Positions 1 through 6,056 of a DNA stretch of 7,547 nucleotides are shown one piece after another. The position numbers and the translations under genes are program-made. Positions within the stretch are counted from its first letter, which is position 1. Each line of letters opens with the position of its first letter. A model generated the notes under the pieces. That model searched no databases. It was not told where the DNA came from and was given only the letters and a program-made list of their open reading frames with translations. This stretch comes from an uncultured Eubacteriales bacterium. GTDB taxonomy: Bacteria > Bacillota > Clostridia > Oscillospirales > Oscillospiraceae. Location of the stretch: NCBI GenBank assembly GCA_900554625.1, contig USHP01000085.1:1-7547 (forward strand). Reading direction: 5' to 3'.

Positions 1-753
1 GGATACACCAGGCTTGTTTTCCCGGTCAAAACGGACGCAGTTCTCCGTATCGGAGTCGGTGATGGCCCGCTTGAACTGGCGCATAATAGTCTCCGGCGTG
101 TCCATCACCAGCACGCGGCCGGTGTCCTCATTTTCAGACTTGGACATCTTGGCACTGGGATTGGTCAGGCTCATAATTCTGGCGCCAACCTTGGGGACGA
201 AGGGCTCCGGAATTTTGAATACATCTCCATAGACACCATTAAAGCGCCGGGCAATGGTATGGCACAGCTCCACATGCTGCTTCTGATCCTCACCAACAGG
301 CACCAGATCCGGCTGGTACAGCAGAATGTCCGCAGCCATCAGGGCAGGGTAAGTAAACAATCCGCCGTTGATGTTGTCCGCATTCTTGGCAGATTTGTCC
401 TTAAACTGGGTCATCCGGGAAAGTTCACCGAACATGGCGTAGCAATCCAGAACCCAGCCCAATTCTGCATGCTGATGGACATGGCTCTGAATAAACAGCG
501 TATTCTTCTCCGGATCCAGGCCGCAGGCAATATACTGTGCCAGCTGCTCCAAAGTCCGGCGGCGCAGGTCAGCCGGATTTTGCCGCACGGTAATGGCGTG
601 CAAGTCAGCCATGAAGTAATAACAGTCATAGTAATCGGCCCGTTCTGCCCAGTTTTTGATGGCTCCCAGGTAGGAGCCCAAGGTTAAATCTCCGGAGGGT
701 TTGATGCCGGAGAGCATTCTCTTCTTGGGAGTTTTCGCAATAACGTCGCTCAT
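1..753 (-). CDS. trpS: Tryptophanyl-tRNA synthetase, C-terminus cut off by the window edge
   Basis: Class I aminoacyl-tRNA synthetase that activates tryptophan with ATP and loads it on tRNA-Trp in the cytoplasm. I translated 251 residues; typical bacterial TrpS is about 330, so roughly 80 C-terminal residues lie off the left edge. Seen: the HIGH-type signature near residues 15-31 (SGIKPSG, then TLGS, then YLGA), the conserved GEDQKQH at 154-160, and KMSKS at 202-206. The stretch MTQFKDKS (114-121) also matches the family, as does the TLG motif form known in Bacillus TrpS, although the usual Asn after it is Ser27 here. I chose ATG at 753 because AAGGAAG lies just upstream. An in-frame ATG at 780 would sit almost on the predicted transcription start and has no ribosome-binding site. 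Divergent from gltX. No T-box leader fits in the short upstream region. Family assignment is secure. Confidence 0.96.
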   Translation of the reverse strand, partial: MSDVIAKTPKKRMLSGIKPSGDLTLGSYLGAIKNWAERADYYDCYYFMADLHAITVRQNPADLRRRTLEQLAQYIACGLDPEKNTLFIQSHVHQHAELGWVLDCYAMFGELSRMTQFKDKSAKNADNINGGLFTYPALMAADILLYQPDLVPVGEDQKQHVELCHTIARRFNGVYGDVFKIPEPFVPKVGARIMSLTNPSAKMSKSENEDTGRVLVMDTPETIMRQFKRAITDSDTENCVRFDRENKPGVS

Positions 754-787
754 AATATTCTCGCTTCCTTTATTGGTCATTTGGGAT

Positions 788-816
788 ATTTTAACACAGA
801 AGGGCCAATTGTGCAA
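788..816 (-). promoter_or_regulatory. trpS promoter (sigma-A type)
   Basis: On the minus strand TTGCAC (811-816) and TAAAAT (788-793) are separated by exactly 17 bp, and TGT directly before the -10 makes it an extended -10. Transcription would start near 781, giving a leader of only about 27 nt before ATG 753. This supports the start chosen for trpS and leaves no room for a T-box attenuator. Predicted by eye from consensus only. Confidence 0.7.
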
Positions 817-829
817 GGAGATTTTCCTG

Positions 830-850
830 CTGGAATGAATTGATTTCCAG
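830..850. repeat. Inverted repeat over the gltX -35 box
   Basis: CTGGAA (830-835) and TTCCAG (845-850) are perfect 6-bp arms around a 9-bp centre. The repeat covers the -35 element of the gltX promoter, so a bound regulator could block it. Six-bp arms can arise by chance, and I recognise no known operator here. Confidence 0.3.
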
Positions 851-868
851 GGACGGATATGCTATACT
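840..868 (+). promoter_or_regulatory. gltX promoter (sigma-A type)
   Basis: TTGATT (840-845) and TATACT (863-868) have a 17-bp spacer, with TGC before the -10 (extended -10). Transcription would begin near 875, about 30 nt ahead of the gltX ATG. It points away from the trpS promoter, with 23 bp between the two -35 boxes. Confidence 0.7.
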
Positions 869-904
869 CTATGCTAGAAATTCAGACAAGAGAGGAAAAC
901 AATT

Positions 905-2551
905 ATGGATTATCAAGCTTTAGCGGATCTTCTGTTTCCTGATGTAACGGATACGCCGGAAGCCCTGGAAGAGCGTTTCCCGGCCCGTCAGGTGCCCGAA
1001 GGCGCCGTTGTCACCCGTATGGCCCCTTCCCCTACCGGTTTTGTGCACTTGGGCAATTTAGTGCAGGGTCTGACCTCCGAGCGTATGGCCCATCAGTCCG
1101 GCGGCGTTCTGTTCCTGCGGGTGGAGGATACCGATGCCAAGCGGGAAGTTCCCGGTGCTGTGGAAGTGCTGATTAACACCTTGAAGCACTACGGCATTTG
1201 CTTCGACGAAGGTGCTACCATGGATGGCGATAACGGCATCTATGGTCCCTACCATCAGCGGCAGCGGGCAGACATCTACCATGTCTACGCCAAGAAGCTG
1301 GTTTCCCAGGGTCAGGCTTATCCCTGCTTCTGCACCGAAGAAGAGCTCGCCGCCATGCGGGAAACCCAGGAAGCGAACAAGGAAAATACCGGCTACTATG
1401 GAAAGTATGCCATCTGGCGTGACCGTTCCATGGAGGATATTCAGGCACAGCTGGACGCCGGTAATCCCTGGGTTCTGCGGTTCCGCTCCACCGGCAGCAT
1501 TGAGCACCAGTTCAAATTCGACGATCTGGTGAAGGGAAAACTCACCATCACCGAAAACGATATTGACCATGTACTGCTGAAATCCGACGGCATTCCCACC
1601 TACCACTTTGCCCATGCCGTGGACGATCATCTGATGCGTACCACCCATGTGGTCCGCGGCGATGAGTGGCTGCCTACCCTGCCCTTCCACATTCAGCTGT
1701 TCCAGGCTCTGGGCTTCAAGCTGCCCAAGTATGTCCACATTGGACCGCTGATGAAGATGGATGGCAACTCCAAGCGCAAGCTCAGTAAGCGGAAAGACCC
1801 GGAGCTGGCACTGACCTATTACAAGGCAGAAGGTTTCCCCGTTGAAGCGGTTTATGAGTATATCATGACCCTGCTCAACTCCAACTTTGAAGATTGGCGC
1901 AGAGCCAATCCCGACGCCCCTGTGGACAGCTTTAAGTTCAATCCCAAGAAGCTGAATCCCGCCGGCTCCCTGTTTGATTACGCCAAGCTGGTGGACGTTT
2001 CCAAGAATGTCATCTCCCGGATGTCCGCAGAAAAAGTTTACAGCCTGCTTACCGAATGGGCGCAGGAATACGATCCGGACTTTGGCAGCAATCTGGCAGC
2101 AGATCCGGAGTTTGCCACCCGGATTCTGGCCATCGGCCGGGGCGGCAAAAAGCCCAGAAAAGATCTGGCCGTTTGGAAAGATGCCAAGGAGTATATGGGC
2201 TTCTTCTATGACGATTACCTGGAAAAGCCGGATTTTGGCACCGCATTTGACAAAACTGTCATTGCAGATGTGCTGAACCGTTTCTTGGCCTCCTTTGACA
2301 TTGGCGATGATGCCAACACCTGGTTTGAAAAGGTCAAGGCCATTACCAATGAGATCGGCTTTACCACCGATATGAAGGCCTACAAAGCTGACCCCTCTGC
2401 TTTCCCCGGCACTGTGGCGGATGTATCTACCTTCATTCGCCTTGCCGTAACCGGAAAGACCAATTCCCCCGATCTGTACACAGTTATGCAGATTTTGGGA
2501 AAAGACCGCACCATCAGCCGGATTCAAGCCGCCATTGCCCAACTGGGTTAA
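905..2551 (+). CDS. gltX: Glutamyl-tRNA synthetase, long clostridial type
   Basis: Class I synthetase that attaches glutamate to tRNA-Glu; in bacteria without GlnRS it may also charge tRNA-Gln for later amidation, which cannot be judged here. The 548 residues exceed the usual 470-490 but agree with a longer form common in Clostridia. Seen: HIGH-type motif PSPTGFVHLGN at 41-51, LRVEDTD at 71-77, the tRNA acceptor-side segment with CFC at 141-143, VVRGDEW at 249-255, and the KMSKS equivalent KLSKR at 292-296. The remaining ~250 residues form the anticodon-binding region. CFC is not followed by the distal Cys/His ligands of the E. coli zinc site (GYYGKYAIW stands there), so zinc binding is doubtful. 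AGAGGA at 891-896 lies 8 nt before ATG 905. It has its own promoter and a strong terminator right after the stop, so it is probably a single-gene transcript. Confidence 0.96.
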   Translation: MDYQALADLLFPDVTDTPEALEERFPARQVPEGAVVTRMAPSPTGFVHLGNLVQGLTSERMAHQSGGVLFLRVEDTDAKREVPGAVEVLINTLKHYGICFDEGATMDGDNGIYGPYHQRQRADIYHVYAKKLVSQGQAYPCFCTEEELAAMRETQEANKENTGYYGKYAIWRDRSMEDIQAQLDAGNPWVLRFRSTGSIEHQFKFDDLVKGKLTITENDIDHVLLKSDGIPTYHFAHAVDDHLMRTTHVVRGDEWLPTLPFHIQLFQALGFKLPKYVHIGPLMKMDGNSKRKLSKRKDPELALTYYKAEGFPVEAVYEYIMTLLNSNFEDWRRANPDAPVDSFKFNPKKLNPAGSLFDYAKLVDVSKNVISRMSAEKVYSLLTEWAQEYDPDFGSNLAADPEFATRILAIGRGGKKPRKDLAVWKDAKEYMGFFYDDYLEKPDFGTAFDKTVIADVLNRFLASFDIGDDANTWFEKVKAITNEIGFTTDMKAYKADPSAFPGTVADVSTFIRLAVTGKTNSPDLYTVMQILGKDRTISRIQAAIAQLG

Positions 2552-2556
2552 CTTAC

Positions 2557-2589
2557 AAACGCCCCGAGACGATTGTCTCGGGGCGTTTT
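2557..2589. terminator. Strong hairpin terminator shared by gltX and the convergent HD gene
   Basis: A perfect 14-bp stem (2557-2570 with 2575-2588), whose GC-rich core is GCCCCGAGAC, closes on a GATT tetraloop. On the plus strand the outer stem and next base give TTTT after the core, and on the minus strand TTT. It begins 6 nt after the gltX stop and ends 11 nt before the end of the HD gene, so it can serve both. The U-tract is clearer for gltX. Confidence 0.9.
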
Positions 2590-2599
2590 CACTGAAACG

Positions 2600-3256
2600 T
2601 CATGCCAGAACCTGGTCGTTGATTCGCAGCCGGAAGGTAAAGCCAAGGCGCTTGGCCGCCTGGCAGCATAGCAGCATACGCTTCATAAAGATTTCAAAAT
2701 ACTCCATTACGGAGCTGACCTGAGTATCTACTGTCAGCTTCAGTTCAATGATTTGCTCTTCCTTGTTGATCTGAAGTACGGACTCGGTGACAGAATAGTT
2801 GACACGGTCATGAATATCAAATGCCACGCTTTCCTTACTGCGGACTCGGGAACGGCGCACGTCGGATTTATCTGCCAAGAACAGAGCCGCAGCTACTGCA
2901 TTGACCGGCACGCCGTTTCCTTCGTCATGGTTGCCAATGGCTGTCACAAGCTCCGCTATCTCCTCCGGCGGAAAATTCATGCGGTCCAAAATCCGGAAGG
3001 CCATCACGGCTCCGCTCTGGCTGTGGTCAACCCGATTGACGATATTGCCGATATCATGCAGATATCCCGCAATCTTTGCCAATTCCACTGTCCGCTGGGG
3101 ATAGTCCAGCGTTTGCAGAATATTTCCCGCAAGCTCTGCCACACGGGTTACATGGGCAAAGCTATGCTCTGTAAATCCCAAAGCAGCCATGGAGGCATCT
3201 GCCTGGGCAATGTATACTTTTACCGCCGCATCCTGGCGGACTTCCTCATAGGTCAT
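2600..3256 (-). CDS. HD-domain metal-dependent phosphohydrolase
   Basis: A 218-residue cytoplasmic protein of the HD superfamily, whose members use histidine/aspartate-bound metals to hydrolyse phosphate esters or nucleotides. The likely metal ligands are visible in order: His31/His35 (HSFAH), the HD pair His67-Asp68 (GYLHDIGN), His78 (VDHSQSG), His110 (GNHDEG) and Asp129 (ADKSDVRRSRVR). No synthetase, RelA-like or GGDEF partner domain is present. Residues from about 150 form a C-terminal region without a motif I can name, but its layout matches a uniform family found in Clostridia. TAAGGAG lies 7 nt before ATG 3256. No signal peptide. The true substrate is unknown. It faces gltX tail to tail and the pullulanase gene head to head, so it is probably transcribed alone. 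Confidence 0.88.
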   Translation of the reverse strand: MTYEEVRQDAAVKVYIAQADASMAALGFTEHSFAHVTRVAELAGNILQTLDYPQRTVELAKIAGYLHDIGNIVNRVDHSQSGAVMAFRILDRMNFPPEEIAELVTAIGNHDEGNGVPVNAVAAALFLADKSDVRRSRVRSKESVAFDIHDRVNYSVTESVLQINKEEQIIELKLTVDTQVSSVMEYFEIFMKRMLLCCQAAKRLGFTFRLRINDQVLA

Positions 3257-3311
3257 TGTGTTTCTCCTTACTTCTCACATTTTAGACATTCAAATACAAG
3301 GATAGGATACC

Positions 3312-3347
3312 CGTTTTCTGTAAATTGTGCTATACGTTTTTTGTAAA
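3312..3347 (+). repeat. Pair of 13-bp direct repeats, CGTTTTYTGTAAA
   Basis: CGTTTTCTGTAAA (3312-3324) and CGTTTTTTGTAAA (3335-3347) differ at one base and start 23 bp apart, about two helical turns. A 9-bp inverted copy of part of the motif (TTTACAGAA, 3388-3396) overlaps the -35 of the pullulanase promoter. The arrangement could be a set of binding sites for one regulator. AT-rich composition makes chance similarity possible. Confidence 0.4.
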
Positions 3348-3387
3348 ATCCCGGCTAAAAATGCGATTGCTTTCCCCCGGATATTTC

Positions 3388-3416
3388 TTTACAGAATTCT
3401 GTGACCATGCTATAAT
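3388..3416 (+). promoter_or_regulatory. Pullulanase-Nudix gene promoter, near consensus
   Basis: TTTACA (3388-3393), a 17-bp spacer and TATAAT (3411-3416), with TGC before the -10 (extended -10). Transcription would start near 3423, leaving a leader of about 44 nt. This is the strongest promoter in the window by consensus match. Confidence 0.8.
3391..3402. promoter_or_regulatory. Perfect 12-bp palindrome inside the promoter spacer, candidate operator
   Basis: ACAGAATTCTGT is its own reverse complement. It starts in the last three bases of the -35 box and fills half of the spacer, a position where a bound repressor would exclude RNA polymerase. I cannot assign it to a known regulator family; it does not look like a CcpA cre site. 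Confidence 0.4.
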
Positions 3417-3466
3417 TTGAGTACGAAAGATTCCCATACTTTCATTGTAAGGAGCATGTGTATTCT

Positions 3467-5776
3467 ATGTACGAACGTTACGCAGACCCGGCATTTGAGG
3501 CAGAATACACCTATACCGGCGCAGATTTGGGCTCGGTTTGGACACCGGAGGCGACGCATTTCCGGCTGTGGGCACCGACCGCAGAGGAAGTGACCATCAA
3601 CCTGTACCAAAGCGGCGAGCCGGATGTTCAGGACCTTGTGGGTCAGCTGCGGATGCGGAAGGATGTTCACGGAACCTGGATTGCCGCAAAAGAAGGAAAT
3701 TGCAGCGGACTGTATTACACATATTTGGTTATGGTAGATGGGCAGATGAACGAAGCCTGTGATCCTTACGCCAGAGCAGTTGGCATCAACGGCCTGCGAG
3801 CCATGATCGTGGACTTACCTTCTACCAATCCAGCCGGCTGGGAACAAGATCACAATCCCAACGCCGGGAAAAGCATCACCGATTCCGTCATTTATGAGCT
3901 GCATGTCCGGGATTATTCCATGGGTAAGTCCAGCCATATGACCAACAAAGGAAAATTTCTGGCCTTCACTAATTCCGGCATCAAAACCAAAGGCGGCAAG
4001 CCCATTGGCCTGGAGCATATCCGGGATCTGGGCATCACCCATCTGCATCTGCTGCCGGTGTTTGATTTTGGATACACAGACGAAAGCCGCCGCAGTCCTC
4101 AGTATAACTGGGGATACGATCCGGTAAACTTTAACGTTCCGGAAGGTTCCTACTCCACCGATCCCCATCACGGAGAAGTGCGCATTCGGGAAATGAAGCA
4201 GATGGTGAAGAGCATCCACGATGCCGGTATCAGCGTGGTGATGGATGTGGTTTACAACCACGTTTACGACGCAGGCAGCTTCTGCTTCAACAAAATCGTC
4301 CCGGGTTATTTCAGCCGCATTGGCACCGATGGAACATACTCCAATGGCTCTTTCTGCGGCAATGACACCGCCTCGGAACGTGCTATGGTGCGCAAATACA
4401 TTGTCGACTCTGTCAATTACTGGGCGGATGAATACCATATCGACGGATTCCGGTTTGACTTGGTGGGACTGCTGGATGTGGTGACCATTCAGGAGATTAT
4501 CCGAACGGTACACCAGCGGCATCCGGATGTTATTTTCTACGGAGAGGGCTGGAGCATGCAGACCACGCCCACAAAACCCGGCACTACGCTGGCAGTACAG
4601 GGAAATTCCTTCCAGCTTCCCGGTTTCTCTTTCTTCAGTGATACCATCCGGGATTTGCTTCGCGGTTCTACTTTTTGCCAGGATGCTCTTGGCTTCGCTT
4701 CCGGAGCGCTGTGCGCCAAAAGTGAGTTGGAGGCCAGCTTCATGGGAATGCCTTCCTGGGCCGCACAGCCGTATCAGTGTGTCAATTATGTTTCCTGCCA
4801 TGACAATCACACGCTGTTTGACCGGCTGTCCCTGTCGGCGCCGGAAGCGCCCAGAGATGTGCGGATTCGGATGAACAATCTGGCGGCGGCTTTCTGCTTG
4901 CTGTCTCAGGGTGTTCCATTCTTCCAAGCCGGAGAAGAACTGCTGCGTACCAAGCCTGGGAAAAAGGGGCAGTTTGACGATAACAGCTACCGCTCCCCCG
5001 ATCGGGTCAACGCCCTGCATTGGGATGATCTGGACAAACCGGAATACGCCCGGACAGCAGAGTACTACCGTGGCTTGATTGCCCTGCGCAAAGCTCACCC
5101 GGTACTGCGGCTTACGACACGGGAGCAGGTCAGCGCCAAGGTGCATCCCATTGGCTGCGGAAACGGCCATGTGGTTGGATTCTACCTGGACGACCAGGTG
5201 GAAGAACTTCTGATTGTATTCAACGCCGACACCAGCGAAACATCCCTTTCCCTTCCGGAAGGTCCCTGGCATGTCAATGTACGGGAACAGGAAGCGGGTA
5301 CGGAATCTCTGGATGTCCTGCGGGACAGCGCCATCATTGCCCCCATTTCCACACTGGTACTCAGCAGGAAAAAGCCGGTGGATGTGGTTGCTGCACTGAT
5401 CTGGGAAAAAGACAAATTCCTCATCTGCCAGCGCCCGGCCAACAAGTCCCGTGGGCTTCTATGGGAATTTGTAGGCGGAAAAGTAGAGCCGGGAGAAACC
5501 AAGCAGCAAGCACTGGTGCGTGAGTGCGCAGAGGAATTGGCCGTTACCGTAGAAGTGGGAAATCAGTTCATGCAGGTAATGCACGAATACCCCGACATGC
5601 TGATTCGGCTGACTCTGTTCCACTGTACCATTCCCTCCGGATTTCCTCAGGCGCTGGAGCACAATGCTCTATGCTGGATACATCCCAGCCAAGCTGACAA
5701 CTACCCCTTCTGCCCGGCGGATACAGGAATCGTGCAGGAGGTCAAGCGGATTTATGGAAAGAATCCACCGCTGTAA
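3467..5776 (+). CDS. Type I pullulanase fused to a C-terminal Nudix hydrolase
   Basis: Numbered from an upstream in-frame GTG at 3458, which would give 772 residues. I prefer ATG 3467 (769 residues) because TAAGGAG at 3448-3454 is only 3 nt from GTG but 12 nt from ATG. The first ~640 residues are a GH13 debranching enzyme that cleaves alpha-1,6 links in glycogen, starch fragments or pullulan. They comprise an N-terminal CBM48-like beta domain (about 25-120) and a catalytic barrel with the pullulanase signature YNWGYDP (216-222), DVVYNH (263-268), nucleophile Asp334 in GFRFDL, acid Glu363 in YGEGW, and CHDNH (447-451), followed by a C-terminal beta domain. No signal peptide, so it acts on internal glucans. 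Residues 641-772 are a full MutT-like Nudix domain: box at 674-696 with GGKVEPGE and Glu689, Glu692 and Glu693 intact, although the usual Gly near the end of the box is Ala695. One uninterrupted frame joins the two. The Nudix substrate is unknown. Confidence 0.93.
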   Translation: MYERYADPAFEAEYTYTGADLGSVWTPEATHFRLWAPTAEEVTINLYQSGEPDVQDLVGQLRMRKDVHGTWIAAKEGNCSGLYYTYLVMVDGQMNEACDPYARAVGINGLRAMIVDLPSTNPAGWEQDHNPNAGKSITDSVIYELHVRDYSMGKSSHMTNKGKFLAFTNSGIKTKGGKPIGLEHIRDLGITHLHLLPVFDFGYTDESRRSPQYNWGYDPVNFNVPEGSYSTDPHHGEVRIREMKQMVKSIHDAGISVVMDVVYNHVYDAGSFCFNKIVPGYFSRIGTDGTYSNGSFCGNDTASERAMVRKYIVDSVNYWADEYHIDGFRFDLVGLLDVVTIQEIIRTVHQRHPDVIFYGEGWSMQTTPTKPGTTLAVQGNSFQLPGFSFFSDTIRDLLRGSTFCQDALGFASGALCAKSELEASFMGMPSWAAQPYQCVNYVSCHDNHTLFDRLSLSAPEAPRDVRIRMNNLAAAFCLLSQGVPFFQAGEELLRTKPGKKGQFDDNSYRSPDRVNALHWDDLDKPEYARTAEYYRGLIALRKAHPVLRLTTREQVSAKVHPIGCGNGHVVGFYLDDQVEELLIVFNADTSETSLSLPEGPWHVNVREQEAGTESLDVLRDSAIIAPISTLVLSRKKPVDVVAALIWEKDKFLICQRPANKSRGLLWEFVGGKVEPGETKQQALVRECAEELAVTVEVGNQFMQVMHEYPDMLIRLTLFHCTIPSGFPQALEHNALCWIHPSQADNYPFCPADTGIVQEVKRIYGKNPPL
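5366..5380 (+). promoter_or_regulatory. Possible internal ribosome-binding site and GTG start for a free Nudix protein
   Basis: AGGA at 5366-5369 lies 8 nt before an in-frame GTG codon (5378-5380), exactly where the Nudix domain begins (VDVVAALIWEK). Initiation there would give a 132-residue protein, the normal length of a stand-alone MutT-type enzyme. It may be a working internal start or a relic of two genes that fused. The sequence alone cannot decide. Confidence 0.35.
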
Positions 5777-5778
5777 GT

Positions 5779-6045
5779 CTATTTTTCCGGCGTTCTCTTG
5801 GCCAATTCCAGAACATCTTTCATTTTTCCGCAGATTTTCTCGTAATTTTCCCTGCGATGGGGATGCAGGCACCGGGAGCAGTCTTTGATTCCATTGTCCA
5901 GATAGCGGAAGCTGCCGCCGCACTTGTCTGCCAGACAATACAGTGGGCAGTAGCAGAACAGGCAGCTGAAAGCATCCGGATTGGCTCCTTCATGGCAGGG
6001 AAAATACTCACATTCCCGATTTTGGAAAAAGTCATAGTGGCTCAT
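5779..6045 (-). CDS. Cysteine-rich small protein, probable metal-binding domain
   Basis: An 88-residue protein of the cysteine-rich small domain family (I place it with PF04071/COG2158 from memory of the motif pattern). It has ten cysteines: 12, 17, 28, 31, 33, 37, 42, 56, 59 and 72. Recognisable blocks are ECEYFPCHEG (11-20), CLFCYCPLYCL (28-38), DKCGG (40-44) and NGIKDCSRC (51-59). Clustered CxxC/CxC pairs and nearby His18, His61 and His63 suggest bound zinc or another metal; function unknown. ATG 6045 is chosen because AAGGAG lies 7 nt upstream and family similarity begins there; an upstream in-frame extension to 6111 lies inside rluA-like coding sequence. The ribosome-binding site overlaps the stop codon of the upstream RluA-type gene, with an 11-nt gap, so the two are co-transcribed and probably coupled in translation. 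Its stop lies 2 bp from the stop of the convergent pullulanase gene. Confidence 0.88.
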   Translation of the reverse strand: MSHYDFFQNRECEYFPCHEGANPDAFSCLFCYCPLYCLADKCGGSFRYLDNGIKDCSRCLHPHRRENYEKICGKMKDVLELAKRTPEK

Positions 6046-6056
6046 ACAAATTCTCC

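Larger units (their letters stand above)
3257..3466. other. Divergent intergenic region between the HD gene and the pullulanase gene
   Basis: About 200 bp, AT-rich. It holds a clear plus-strand promoter for the pullulanase gene (separate entry), a 12-bp palindrome, and two near-identical 13-mers. I looked for a minus-strand promoter for the HD gene and found only weak candidates, for example TTTACA with a poor -10, so none is annotated. No riboswitch or RNA gene is recognisable. Confidence 0.6.

Noticed and set aside
259..687. 142-codon plus-strand open frame opposite trpS
   Set aside because: The minus-strand translation here is unambiguous TrpS, including GEDQKQH; the plus-strand product matches nothing.
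754..780. ATG at 780 as the trpS start
   Set aside because: It is at the predicted transcription start without a ribosome-binding site, and the AAGGAAG upstream of 753 would lie inside the gene.
1058..2542. 494-codon open frame on the minus strand opposite gltX
   Set aside because: It lies wholly antisense to a gene with clear GluRS motifs, has no recognisable domain, and its long opening follows from codon bias of gltX.
2753..3346. 197-codon plus-strand open frame opposite the HD gene
   Set aside because: Antisense to the HD-domain ligands and without a ribosome-binding site; it also runs into the intergenic region.
3257..3387. Minus-strand promoter for the HD gene
   Set aside because: TTTACA and TAAAAT-like elements occur, but none have acceptable spacing together with good -10 and -35 matches.
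3815..5272. 485-codon open frame on the minus strand opposite the pullulanase
   Set aside because: Fully antisense to conserved GH13 motifs, with a composition of mirrored codons and no family resemblance.
5744..5786. Possible terminator at the end of the pullulanase-Nudix gene
   Set aside because: AGCGG and CCGCT can pair, but the stem has gaps and the TTTTT run is too far from it.
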